Shown here in pieces: positions 1 through 12,900 of a DNA stretch of 64,000 nt. Where the stretch lies: positions 39,158,001 through 39,222,000 of the forward strand of contig NC_072895.1 in the NCBI RefSeq assembly GCF_027943255.1, in the 5' to 3' direction. The translations under genes were made by a program, and so were the position numbers. The notes below the pieces were generated by a model that was not told the origin of the DNA, made no database searches, and worked only from the letters and a program-made list of their open reading frames with translations. The DNA comes from Anastrepha obliqua (Eukaryota > Arthropoda > Insecta > Diptera > Tephritidae). Numbering within the stretch: the first letter of the stretch is position 1; each line of letters begins with the position of its first letter.

Positions 1-1989
1 GTAAATAAATATATGCACATAAATGCATATTTATATATAATCCATATATATATAGCATATACACATTTGTAATTGCTTATTACGATCGGTTTTTTTTTTA
101 TTTTGTTTTTGTATAATTTTCTCGATTTGCCTTTGGGTGCTAAATTCTATTTTGTTTATGTTTTGCCGCCACCGTTGCCATTCCGGCTGCCATTCTAATA
201 TTTGTGCTATTGCCGAACAATGTGACTCACTGTACTAATTAGTAAACATGCACCTATACAAAAAGGTACTCTAGATGACAATCACAGTCTGTGTGCTGCT
301 CTTTAACCCTGACGAGTAGCATCACCCACAAGTCGCAACAGAAAAGCTGGCAAATCATTCTTGCAAAAAAGTGCACAGACTTCCAAAAGTCCAAACATTT
401 AGAGAAATTTGTATAGGAGTGTGTATGTACATCCGTATATATGTACATACATACATATGTACTAGGTGCATGCGTACATTGCATGAATATTTTTGTGAGC
501 ATGGGCTAGCATGCTCTCACTTGATACTCGTATACGCTGAGTGTGCTAGAATAAAAAATTACTGCTCACGCGATCAACGTCATCGCATACAAAACCATCA
601 CCACCACCACTACCATCCCTACAATCAGAATAGAAAACTTTGAACCAAAATTTTTGCAAATGCTCTTGAATTTTCGATGACGCTTCGTGCGTGGTCTGTT
701 TGCCAATAAATTTGCTTTTAGTTTCTATCGATTCGATGGCAATTCTTAAATATACATATGTACGTATATATTTAAAAACAATTAGGTAGGCTTCAAGCAA
801 TCTCCTACGCCATTTGACTGGCGTTTTGGTATGGACTACCATCTGCTTGTGAGTAGATGTTAGACTGTTTGTCCAAAGACTGTGAGTGTGAAAAATCGGG
901 AGAAGAAACTCGGTATAAAGGTTGTGTATGCTGCTCTATTACTGCAGAGTGTTTGAGGTGCGTGATATACCAGTATAAGGTTATTGGTTTGATCTCCACA
1001 GCTTCCGAATACATTTTCGCATGAAACATCTTCTCATACACATTTATGGCCTTCCATTTATGTGTCAATATAAAAACTTAATTCACAAAATGGGAGAAAA
1101 AGCTTGACCTATGGACCTTTCAAGGACAGTTGCACCTGTCTATCATTATTACAAAAATGAATGCTTTAAGAAATAAATACTCGTATGTATGTATGTACAT
1201 AAATTCCCTAACACAATATCCGCAACAATTTATATCGAATGCTGGTAGTTAAAAATTTATGACAGTATATAATTGATTTTAATGTATGGTTATTCCCGCA
1301 TTTACACTATATTATGTGCATTTGTACTTTAAAGTGTATAAATTACAATATTTGAGAAACAAAATGACTTTCTAAAATTTAATTGTTCTGTGGTATGTTT
1401 TCCTTACTAAATATTACAACACATACTGCATACATACATATGTATGTGTTATAGTATGCACATCCAATTATAAAACTCATCATTTTTTCTTGAGACGAAT
1501 CCAACCGGTTTTATATTGCAGATATCTTATTTAATAGCTGTTTGTTTTATCGATGCATTATAAATAAATTATTCAACCTTTCACTAAGTGTTACTTTTAG
1601 ATTAGAAGTCCAGCTGTTAAATGTAATTTCAAATAAATTCAAATGTACACAGTATGTTACATTACAAAGTGGTTAATATTAACAAGAGTGCATTCATCGT
1701 TGCATCAATTTTCAGCAATGATCACACATTTAGATGTCGAATGTTAGTTTAGGATATGACTAGGGAACGACCGAACTTCGGCTCTGGATTCTTGGCGACA
1801 AAATTTCAGTTCGGTTTCTGTTCGGCTCGGCCAAAACAGAGCCGAACTTTGGCCCTATATATCTTTACATATGTTTCAACTCTTAATTTTTGTAAAATTT
1901 GTTAATACTGGTATCCAAGCCCACATTTTGTTTTGAAATGCTTTGAAGTATCTACATATCTGCTTCTCCATTGAGAGTGGCTCTAAAAT
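1..1989. other. Intergenic, no gene seen
   Basis: AT-rich sequence with scattered ACATAC/ATGTAT microsatellite runs. Reading frames here are under 100 codons, with no recognisable domain and no splice pattern that would join them. A C+G-richer patch at about 1758-1855 holds repeated TTCGG words and a short hairpin (see findings). The first 250 bases contain a GCCGCCACC-rich patch that might be the untranslated end of a neighbouring gene, but nothing proves this. Confidence 0.6.
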
Positions 1990-2001
1990 CCAACAAGTCT
2001 G

Positions 2002-2349
2002 TCATACATATATGATCGACGGACACAATATTTCTGCAAAAGGGCATGTTGGTTTTGGACTTCCGGTGAGAAGATGTTCGTGAGTTATTTGCGTATGCCC
2101 GATCCTCAAGCGTGTGAAAATGGTTGCTTGTAGACGAATGATATTGCTGAGATAGAGAAATTTATCGCGAGTCGGGTTAAGGTTGGAGTATCGATGCTGG
2201 TAATTTTTCCATTCTGTGGCAGTGTTGTTCTTCAGGTCGTTATAATCGTGTGTCTCATATTGAAAAGTAGGTGCTAATCCAAAATATTTTGCTGCATTAT
2301 CTGCTTGTTCATTATCAGGAATGCCGACACGGCAATAAAACCAATACAA
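2002..2349 (-). mobile_element. Non-LTR retrotransposon relic (RNase H end)
   Basis: The minus strand reads as the C-terminal part of the RNase H region of a jockey-like LINE. It shows VGIPDNEQADNAAK, matching the usual GIPGNExAD motif with its catalytic Asp, and then TRLRIGHTQITHEHLL followed by PTCPF, the conserved tail segment with its Cys. The frame stays open for about 115 codons, but the reverse transcriptase and endonuclease parts are absent, so this is a 5'-truncated dead copy. Family assignment follows these motifs; the exact clade is not determined. Confidence 0.8.
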
Positions 2350-3712
2350 ATTTATTTATCACTAAAAAAGTTCGGTTTAACATGAAGCAACGAAATGGTG
2401 AAACTCCGAAAGTGGGATTCGAAACCACTCTTTCAAAACGACATTGTCTTGCCCTTCTAAGATCTAAAACTTACGTCTTTCAGTATGTCCTCGACGAGAA
2501 AGGATGTCCTATATGTTCGCGATCGTATTTAAGTGATGCGTTTACTCGACCGAGGAGTTCAGTTAAGCCCGATTGCACTGTACTTGGTTGAGTACGCATG
2601 TAGTTGGTTTTGCAATAAATTAAAGAATATGCCCATATCTGTTTATACCCTAAATGTTTTGTTCTTAACAAACATAATTATGTACAGATATTACATATTT
2701 TATTTGAATAAATGTTTGAGCAATCTTTGGGCAACATAAATGCAACGGAAAATGTGAAGATATTTTGTAGGAGAAGCAGTTTTACAGTTTCTCGAAGAGC
2801 CAACTAAAGATACATACATACATACGTATGCAGGGAAGACCTACAAGCGAAGATGAGTTGGCTCAAGATCATAAACCTCTACTCGTATACATACATACGT
2901 ACAATTGCAAAGAAAAATAAGTATTTATAAAAGCGTGCATAATATTGTATAAGTTATACATGTGCACATACATATATACGTACTTCTGCAGCACAAATAC
3001 CTACACATTCGTACGCAATTACACATATAATTAAACTTTTATTTAAGAAAGTACGTCTAAAGTATATAAATACATACTACGTACATGTGTATGTACGTTA
3101 TATACTCCATGGACAAGTTCATTCATACATACATACTACTACTACTCTTATATACATATGTGTGTAGGTATAAATAAGAACAAAAAAACGCCAATAGATA
3201 AATAAATAAACAAGTACAAGTTCTCGTCAAACCAAGGAAAAAATAAAAAAAAGCAAAAAGGCAAACAAATGCGCTGTGGAAGGTATATGTACATACATAT
3301 GTACAGTATATGCACATATAGCCAGTGTGTGATGGTGTGACCAGCCCGGCAATATTATACTGCCACACTCCACATTTGTGTCTCTCATAAGCGTAAGCAA
3401 GTTTCAGTTGAATGGTATTACTACGCCTGAAAACATCAGCCAAAATTGGCTCTCTTACGTTGTTGTTTCAGAAAGAATTATTCTGAGTTGAACCCTTTTT
3501 TTGCGTGAAAAGCAATCCTGAAAGGATAATACACAAACATTTACAGTGAAGTGAAAAGCTTATCTAATGAACAGAATTAAAAGCGCACCCAAAGTGTTTA
3601 TCCGAAAATTAAAAATTCGTTTGTCAATTAAAACAAAAAGACATTGTAACTGTATTAAGTGTTTCTGAAGTGATTGATTTTTTTCTTATTAACACGAAAC
3701 TCTTTATCTAAA
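2350..3712. other. Intergenic and upstream region of Drat-like gene
   Basis: Mostly ACATAC/GTATGT-rich spacer. About 3450-3712 is probably promoter plus 5' untranslated leader of the gene whose ATG is at 3713, since it loses the microsatellite character and runs straight into that start codon. No TATA box or initiator could be assigned with confidence. A GATTCGAAACC word near 2417 resembles a tRNA B box but has no matching A box. Confidence 0.4.
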
Positions 3713-6700
3713 ATGCCGGTTGATATATGCAGTTGCCCCCAATTTTCATTGGACCCGTACGTATTATTTACCGTAATTAAATTTTTTTATTATAAATGCA
3801 CATAATAAAGGATTTTAAAATTATTAGATATTATTATTATTTATTAAACATGTTTTTTCTCAATAGATTTTAAATAATCTTGTAAAAAAACTAAATAACT
3901 ATAAAAGTTAAGTTAGTTATAAATAAAAATGTTTCGAAAATTTAATGTTATTTGTTTTTGAAAAAGCACGAAAAAGAAGTACAAATACATAAGCCTATTT
4001 AAGTCATTAAACTTCTTTTATTGTGCCTCAATAAATATATGACCCTTCTAAATGATATTTTTTTTTCAAATCTATATCTAACGGTACGAGTGGGTTTAAA
4101 AGAGTTGCGAAAGCACTTGAACTAAGTTCACAAACTCGAAAAAATTTTCCAGATACATCTCTCAAAACTGAAACCGCAGTAATGTTAGACAGCTGCAGGT
4201 TTCTGATAATAAAAGTTTTAAAAATAGTACCAACAACAACTTACAGCTATGAAAGAAAGTTTTTCTAATAGCGGTCACCTCTCGGCAAGCCTCCGAGTAT
4301 ATTTCTGCCATGAAAAAATATCTTACAGCTATAGGTAAAAAATACCTCTTGTGCCTACATCAAGTTTATAAATAAATAAAGTTGAATAGAAGAAAAATCA
4401 ACTTTTTAAAAAATCGAAATTAATTTAAAAGTAAGCCGTTTTTATTGGTTTTCCGTTTGCTTCCTTTTTCAGATATTTTTGTATGAAGCCGACTATCGTG
4501 AGAATGTAGTGATAATAGTCGTTTGCATAGTTAAATAAAAAAAAAAGTCAATTAAATGCGCGGGTGACCTACTCACCTATTGAAAATGCAGTTTCTCTCA
4601 TGGAACTCTAAACATTGGTTTTCGGTTAAAACTTTTTTAAAATTTTGGCCATGTTTACTTTGTATCGAATACTTCTCATAACTAAAAGGTTACAAAATCA
4701 GTTTTCCCTTTCGAATCTTCTATACACTCACACTTTTTCACTAACACACTCTTATTTTGTAACTGGTTTAGACAACGGACTTTCAATATTTCCTTTCAAG
4801 TGAATTTCAATTTTGCTTTCAATTTGCTGTTGTGCCGTCCTTAAGAAAGACATTTTGATAATGAAATTGCTTTTCAAACTGAATGCAGCCTACCTAATGG
4901 ATTACAATTTTGATGCCTTTTGTCAATTATTAGGTGTGAGAAAATTAAAAGGTAAAATTGAGTGCGCGGCATCAGCGTAATGTAATGATAAAAATCGAGT
5001 TTCTAATGTGAAAAGCAGTATATTCGATATGCCAAGATATATTAAAAAGTTCATAAAAGGCGTACGGTTTCGAAAATCGAGGCCATCACCCCAGTATACA
5101 TAAATATGTACATACATACATATATACATGTCAATGCAGAGTTTTTTTATTACCTATGCTATATATACATAAGTACATATAATTACAATTATGCCTGTCA
5201 CGAGTCAACCTTAATTTATTTAAAATTTAAAATGTTACGACTAACAAATGTAATGAAAAACATTTATGAACAACAAATATGTTTTCTGTGATCAGTGATC
5301 ACCTTGGACTGGACGAAGACCGCGCTACATACATATACATAAATATACATATATTATATAGATATATATGTATATACAAACTTATAGGATGTGTGCGCAT
5401 GAGCATACAAGTGTGTACAAACATATATTAGTAAGCAATTACATAAATGTTCTCAAGAAAAATTGAAAAATATAGTGTTTGTGCGAACAGCAAAAATAGA
5501 AAATTGCAAATAGGTTATACTAAGCACATATCGTTTGTTTGCTGAAAGAATGTCATAACACAAAAAATTACAAATTCGAGAGAAAAGTTCAATTTCAAAG
5601 TTTTAAATTTTACTAAGTAAAACATATTCTCATCTAATAAGTTAATAGATATCGGCATGCATTTTTTGCACAGCATAAAAGAAAAGCTGCGGATTATTTA
5701 GGTTTTTTTTTTTATTTTTTAATTATGAAACGGTGTGATATGTCTCTTTTTGTGTATTTTTAAGTAGATCAAAAAACTCATTAAATTTAATAACCCCAAA
5801 ATAGAACCACACCATACATACATATCTACATGCAGTTTCCTTTCCCATCAAATATGCATACACGCACTCCTACATCTACATAAATACATATGTGTATATG
5901 TATCATGTATGCATGCCGATAAAAACCCTATAAGCTTTGGTTAATTGCATTTGCTTAATGCAAGTTTCTATCAATTTTTTATCTAACCAATATGATTAAT
6001 GTAAATATGCATTGCATCAGTAATGTGGCCAATAAACTTGAGAATGAATAATTTCAATCACCCGTTTAACGAGTGCATGCCTAGTGCACATGTACATATG
6101 TATGTATCATTAAAATGTATATATGTATGTATGTATGCACGTATGTGCATATATAAGCCATAGGCTAGACGCGTAAGTATTTACGACCAAAGTGTTATTA
6201 GCCACCGATAAAAGACTCGTACTTGTGTCTAAGAATAGTCACTTTCTTTGTTAAGACACATACTTATGGAACTTAATTATGACCACTTAGAACAAAATTC
6301 CATTTTACTTCAATATGAAATTGGCAAAAAAATCAAGTGCAGTCTTAATTTATGACAAATTGAATTGTTTTAAAATAAATTAACTTACACAGTTTGAAAC
6401 ATCAATTCAGCTAGCATATGTATTTATAAATTCAATAGATAAAAATATATGTATGTACGTACATATGTATGTGCATACACCAAACAATAAAACTGAATAA
6501 ACTTTCACTTCACCCAAATTTTTATAAAAGCACATTTTTTACAAATACGAGTAAACTTCTCCGATTACGGTTGAGTGTTTTTGTGATTTTGTCAAATTCC
6601 ATTCGATTTAAGAAAAAATATCAGAACGTTTTGACAGCTTATTCTCAAAATCTGTTTTTCATTGCATGGTAAAAGTTTTCAAGTATGGCGCTCATGTTTT

Positions 6701-6949
6701 TAAAATTGTTTTACGACCTACATACATAAGTATATAAAAAACTATTTAAGAAATTTCATGTGATTTTTATTAAAAATTGCAACATCCACAAGCCTTCAGT
6801 CCTAGCTACGGTCGTACACACTCTAATTCAAATCAAAGTTTTAATATCTTAACAAAACTTAAAGGAAATGTCTTAAGACTTGCAAATAAATATTCTTTAA
6901 GGAAAGAAAAACGAATACTTACAATATTTTAAAACTGCCTCGAATACAG

Positions 6950-6980
<31 letters not shown>

Positions 6981-9900
6981 GTATACATTTGGCCGAGCAC
7001 CTTTTCCAATTTGTGGTTCAGGTCTTGTTGTTGTTTCATTTTTTTATTTTTATTACAAGCATAGATAGAATATAAAATACATAACAATGTTTGTTGGCAC
7101 TGCAACTACTTACACATAAACTAACGAGCAATACAATTTTGATAACATAAAGAGAATTTTGGGAGGAGATTTTCATAGTCCCTTCCTTAAGTTAACAGCC
7201 ATCATGCCAGATCATGTGGTTTGATTCGTTGGAATCGTCGGGTTAGGCCTGAGGCGTTGAAGAGTTTTCTAGCTTACTCATTTACGTGCCTTGAAGCCGA
7301 AGGGAGTGGGCTTGAGGTCACGATTAATATCCTTATAGCGAACGAACCAAGGTGAGTTGAGAATATCTCGAAGGATTTTATTCTGGAGTCATTGAGGTAT
7401 ATTTATATTACTTTGACTGGCGATACGCGAATGCTACGCGTTTCTAAAAAATAGAAATTTCGAAAAAAGGAATTATGCATTTGGAAGTCACTGGGTGTAT
7501 AAAGTTATGTAGGTGCGTAATGCACCTATTTAAATAAATTCTTAATCAATCTACTTAAGATTGAGATACATGTACATATGTATGTACAAAATATATACAT
7601 ACATAATACAAACAAAAGAGATTAAATTACTTATATTTTCATGAAAATTTCATAAGCTCCGCTAATTACTTACATACATACATATGTATGTATAAGTACA
7701 TATGTATATATTTATACATACATACATATATATTTACATATGCATGCACATACATATGTATGTAAATGAGCAGCGCAGAATGCAAAACAGGCTCATAAAA
7801 AGCCAAGTTGGTAGCAAATGGCAATTTTCAGATTTTAAACTTTCTCATATGTAATATATGTACATATGTACATAGATATTATTAATTAATTTACATCTAC
7901 ATATATGTAAAATTATTCTCTAAACGTTTCATTTATTTTTATTTGTAATCTTGTTATTTTGAAGTTGAATTGGATTTTTGTTTACTGCACAAAAAATGGG
8001 TAAACAACGTGAGTTGAGCAGCTGCCGGCCACATGAACGAGTACTTGTACAGATATACGCTCTTGGTAATTTTCAAACACTGATGCGTGATATCATAGCA
8101 CTCAAAAATGCGCCACATCTTACCATAAGTACAAGTATATGCATACAGCCATAAATATCGCACTTGTTACGTTAAAGCGTAACAACTCAAAATCTGAACA
8201 TTTTCAGTAGAGACGAAAAACTGTTTCCGTAAATATTAAAAATATAGGTATTACAAGGGAAAAAATATGTAATTGCACGAAAATATCATTAAAAACAATA
8301 TAACGGTTGTTTCATTCTTATTTGTTTAGTAGTTGCGCTAAAATAACAAATTTTTGAGTGGTTACTCTTTTCCTTTTCTTTTTGAGTTGTTACGCTTTAA
8401 CGTAACAAGTGCGATATGTATGTTTTATAGCCACTCAACACAAGAAATTAACTTGTATATAAATACATATGTATGTTGAAATAATAATTCAAAGGCAAGC
8501 ATGTGCCACAATTTTATGTTTTGACTACTTTAATATTATTTAATAAATTTTCATTAACTTCAGCCGATAGCCTTTGTAGCTAGCACTGCCTTAGCTTATA
8601 TAATAATAAATTTTTTTTGTTGACAATGGTATTTATAGTTAACTAATACTAAACTACTTATGTATATCATAGTTAACTAATAGATAAATACAATAGCTTA
8701 AAGCTTTGGCTGCACTGGCCTTCAACTAGAATAAAAGCATTGTTGTGTAAGATTTTACATAATAAAATTAAATTTTGTAATACAAATTTTAAATAGGTAA
8801 AAAAATTAGCAAGACAAACGTTATTTTGAATTGATATATATTTTTATTTGTCATTGCATTTTCGAAGTCACCACCTAATTTACTACCAACTTGCGTGCCT
8901 TAAAAAAACTCCTTATACCGGAAAATGTGCTCTTTCACTGCTATGTTCGTGATCAAAACAAGTCACACCTTTAACAGAACACAACACAAAATAAATCAAA
9001 TGTACGCTTGTGTAAAAAATCGTATATCCTTATAACTTTAATAAAATTAAAAGATGACTTAAGAAAAAAATTGTAAATGAGATTTATTGCACATTATAAT
9101 AAAAAGTAAGATATATTAATATCATACAGGGTATTAAAAATAATGTAAAATATTAGCTTGGGAAAAAAGAATGCTGTAGTGATCGGTATCTCGTAAAGTA
9201 TTGATGAAACAATTTCAATATCACACTTTCTTTTGTTGTTTTTTCTTTGTTCCATTCAGCTGTGAGTTACAGGGTGTTAACAATAGAAGTTAACAAAGAG
9301 AAAATGTACCGAATTTTAAAGTTTCTCTTTGATAAAGGCGAACATGCAAGTCAGGCCGCTGAAATTGTGAATGGTGCCGATACTGTAACAGCTAATTACG
9401 TGCAAATTTGGTTTCGTCGATTCCGTTCAGGCATTTTTGATGGTAAAGCACAGAAATAATCGATGTTAACCGGCATGTTAGTTGCCGAGCGACCATAAAA
9501 CAGTTTGAAACCCTTTGTGCAAAAATTGTACGCAAAAATAATGGATTTCTTTTGCATTCTTTTTGTTAACCCCGTTGCACTCAAGATTCGTATGATTATC
9601 GGTCCCTTAATTGGAATTATTATTTTCTTTGTGGCATGCCAGAAACGTAAAAGTGGCAGGCAATTGAATAATGCAGTATGATTTTAAAACAATTCGAATG
9701 TATATATGTATGAATTGTATGAAATCTGGAGATGCATTGAATTTTCTTACTACCGCTCGCGTAGGAGTAGTTTTGTGGAATTTAGGATATGTATATTTAT
9801 AAAAGAATTACAAACAATAATTTCATAGAAACTATTTTCTTATTAATTACCATAATATTACAATACCCGGCATACGTTGCTATGCCTCGTTGAATAAAAT

Positions 9901-12900
9901 CAAAACAACCAATCAGAAAAATATCAAGCAAAATTATTTTTATTAATTTTCTATCTCAAACCGTTTTTGAACTTTGCATTTGGGTTATAGTTGAACAGCT
10001 TATGCGGATTATGAAGTCTGGAGTGTGCTATAAATAGTGGGAAATAGAAAAAATTAAGATTTTTTAGATTAAATTTAAGCAAATATTCGATTTTTAGTGA
10101 CGAATGAGAGTGGTGACGCGGCCTAGGGGCTGTGGGAAGGGAGTTCCATCATAAAAACCTGCCTGTAACCTTCATTGGGTGAAAATATGAATATATAAAA
10201 ATGTTTACGTCATTTGATGTTGTCGTTTCGCAGTGATGCGCGGACGACGTACAGACATTCACCTTTATGGTATATATATAATATATAGGTATATGTATAT
10301 ATATATATAATTGGCGTGTACACCCTTTTGGCCAAGCTCCTCCTCCTATTTGTGGAGTGCGTCTTGATGTTGTTCCACAAATGGTCCTGCAGTTTCAAGC
10401 CGACTTCGAACGGCAGATGTCTTTTTATGAGGGATTTGTTCATGGAGGTTTGCCATAGCCTTCCGAGGAGCGACCGCTACTGATGCTTTCCATTTCAATT
10501 CAAACGGGCTATTCGGGTCACGTTCTTCGATTTCGATGTAACTGAAATATGTTGCTCTCTGGTCAAAATAATGAGACACGTATTTTTTTGTTCGCGCGAA
10601 AAAAATTTTTTTCAAGAGTTATCGGCAAATTTGTTTTTCGGCTCAAATTCGTTTTTTTTTAATTATTTAAGAAACATTTTTTTTTAAATGCCCATAACTT
10701 TGTCAAAAATGAACCGATTTTAATAATTCTGGGTTCAAAATGATCGTAATTACTTACACGAGCGACTTCATGTAGAAACAATTGCAAAAAAGTAGTTGAA
10801 AATTTTTTATTTAGCAAAAAAGAAAAAAAAATGAAATTTTTTCGAAGTTCAATATTTCAAAAAGTGTATTTTTTTTTTATAACTTTTTCCTAATCAGGAG
10901 GGTACCTCAAACTTCAATTAAGTGGAATGGCCAGTAGCTAAAATGAGTTGTTTTTGAGTAATGAATTTTTGAGTAAAAAACCTGTTTCGCACTTTTTGTT
11001 TTTTGCAAAATAAAACATTTTCAACTACTGTTTTGCAATTGTTTCTGCATGAAGTCGCTTGTGTAAGTAATTTCAATTATTTTGAACCCAGAATCATTCA
11101 AATCGGCTTATTTTTGATTAAGTTATGAGTAATTAAAAAAAATTTTCTTATATAGATTCTTTCCATTTCAATTCAAAAGGACTATTCGGGACATGTTCTT
11201 CGATTTCGACGTAACTCAAATATGTTGCTCTCTGGTCAAAATAATGAGACACGTATTTTTTTGTTCGCCCGAAAAAAAATTTTTTCAAGCTTAATCGGCA
11301 ATTTTGTTTTTCGGCTCAAAATCGATTTTTTTTTAATTATACAAGAAAATTTTTTTTTTAAATGCCCATAACTTAGTTAAAAATGAACCGATTTTAATAA
11401 ATTTGGGTTCAAAATGATCGTCATTACTTACACGAGCGATTTCATGTAGAAACAGTTGCAAAAAAGTAATTTTTTTATTTTGCAAAAAACAAAAAGTGCG
11501 AAACCGGTTTTTTACTCAAAAACAACTCATTTTAGCTACTGGGCATTCAGCTTACTTGAAGTTTGAGGTGTCCTCTTGATTTGGAAACAGTTATAAAAAA
11601 AAAATACACTTTTTGAAATATTGAATTTCGAAAAAATTTCAATTTTTTTTCTTTTTTGGTAAATAAAAAATTGTCAACTACTTTTTTGCAATTGTTTCCA
11701 CATGAAGTCGCTCGTGTAAGTGATTGGGATCATTTTGAGCCCAGAATTATTAAAATCGGTTCATTTTTGACAAAGTTATGGGCATTTAAAAAAAAATGTT
11801 TCTTATATAATTAAAAAAAAAACGAATTTGAGCCGAAAAACAAATTTGCCGATAACTCTTGAAAATATTTTTTTTCGGGCGAACAAAAAAATACGTGTCT
11901 CATTATTTTGACCAGAGAGCAACATATTTGAGTTACATCGAAATCGAAGAACATGTCCCGAATAGTCCTTTTGAATTGAAATGGAAAGAATCTACTACAA
12001 AATACTTAATAAAATATTATAATTAATTTTTCTAATTTATGTGTGTGTGTACAAATGTAGCCTCTATTAATGTAAAAGTATGCAGACTAATTGAACTGTA
12101 TTAAATAAATAAATAAAAATATAAAAAATAATTTGGTAATATAAATCTGTAAGCAGTAGTTTTTGTATGAATACATAAAGTTAAGAAAAATATTACATTC
12201 TCTAAAAAATCTAAAAAAGGCGTTTATTTTAAGTTACTTTATTTTTTGTTTATTAAAAGTGAATAATATATTTTTAACTATTTCTTACACAAATATTTTC
12301 GAAATAATTTAGTTTTTACGCATGTGATAAAAATACCTCTGCGATAACATGAAAACCCTAAGAGTTAGAGTATCATTTTCATGAAGTCACCCGCGGTTAA
12401 TTGATAACTAAGCACTTGAAATTCGCTTAGGCTAATCTTTCTATAATTTCAAATTGAATTAACAGTTTCATTTTTAATTTCTTTCTTTGCAGTGAGTCCA
12501 GCTCTGTAGCCGCATCGACCACAGATACCTCGTCACTACCACCCAGAGAGAAACCACACAGCATGAACAAACTCTGTCGTCAAGTGTCAATTGAATCACC
12601 CGGTCCAGTGGTGAAGAATTGTGTCTTCAATTTTTTCGTACCTATTGAGGATACACCACCACAAGGTGCCCGCATAAAGATAGTATACGCTGGTGCCTGT
12701 TATCGTCGTCGTGATCGTTCAGCCTCAATCACCAGCATATCGTCTGTGTCGTCAGATCTTAGCGACTATTGTCCGAATTTGCCCACTCAGTCGTCACCTG
12801 CACATCCAATGCGCGAAAATCCCACGCATCAAGGCATACGTGAGGGTTCCATTTATGCTGGCTACGAAGTGGCCGGTGTTATCGAGTCTCTTGGCTCTGA

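Larger units (their letters stand above)
3757..12492 (+). other. First intron of Drat-like gene, 8.7 kb, rich in mobile elements
   Basis: Donor CC|GTACGT and acceptor TTTGCAG frame it. Apart from the elements listed separately (SINE pieces near 4261, 6991 and 10311, MITE 8155-8417, mariner relic 9153-9600, foldback copies 10482-11992), it holds ACATAC-type microsatellites, notably 6949-6980 and 7670-7770. A block at about 7180-7450 is richer in C+G and may be another old element. A block at about 9865-10190, opening with CCCGGCATACGTTGC, also looks repeat-derived. Neither could be named. No internal exon was recognised. Confidence 0.7.

Noticed and set aside
2390..2480. tRNA-like T arm (GGTTTCGAATCCCA on the minus strand)
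   Set aside because: No A box or acceptor-stem partner at the right distance.
6949..6980. Direct repeat array as a CRISPR-like structure
   Set aside because: Simple ACAT microsatellite in a eukaryotic genome, without spacers or any associated gene.
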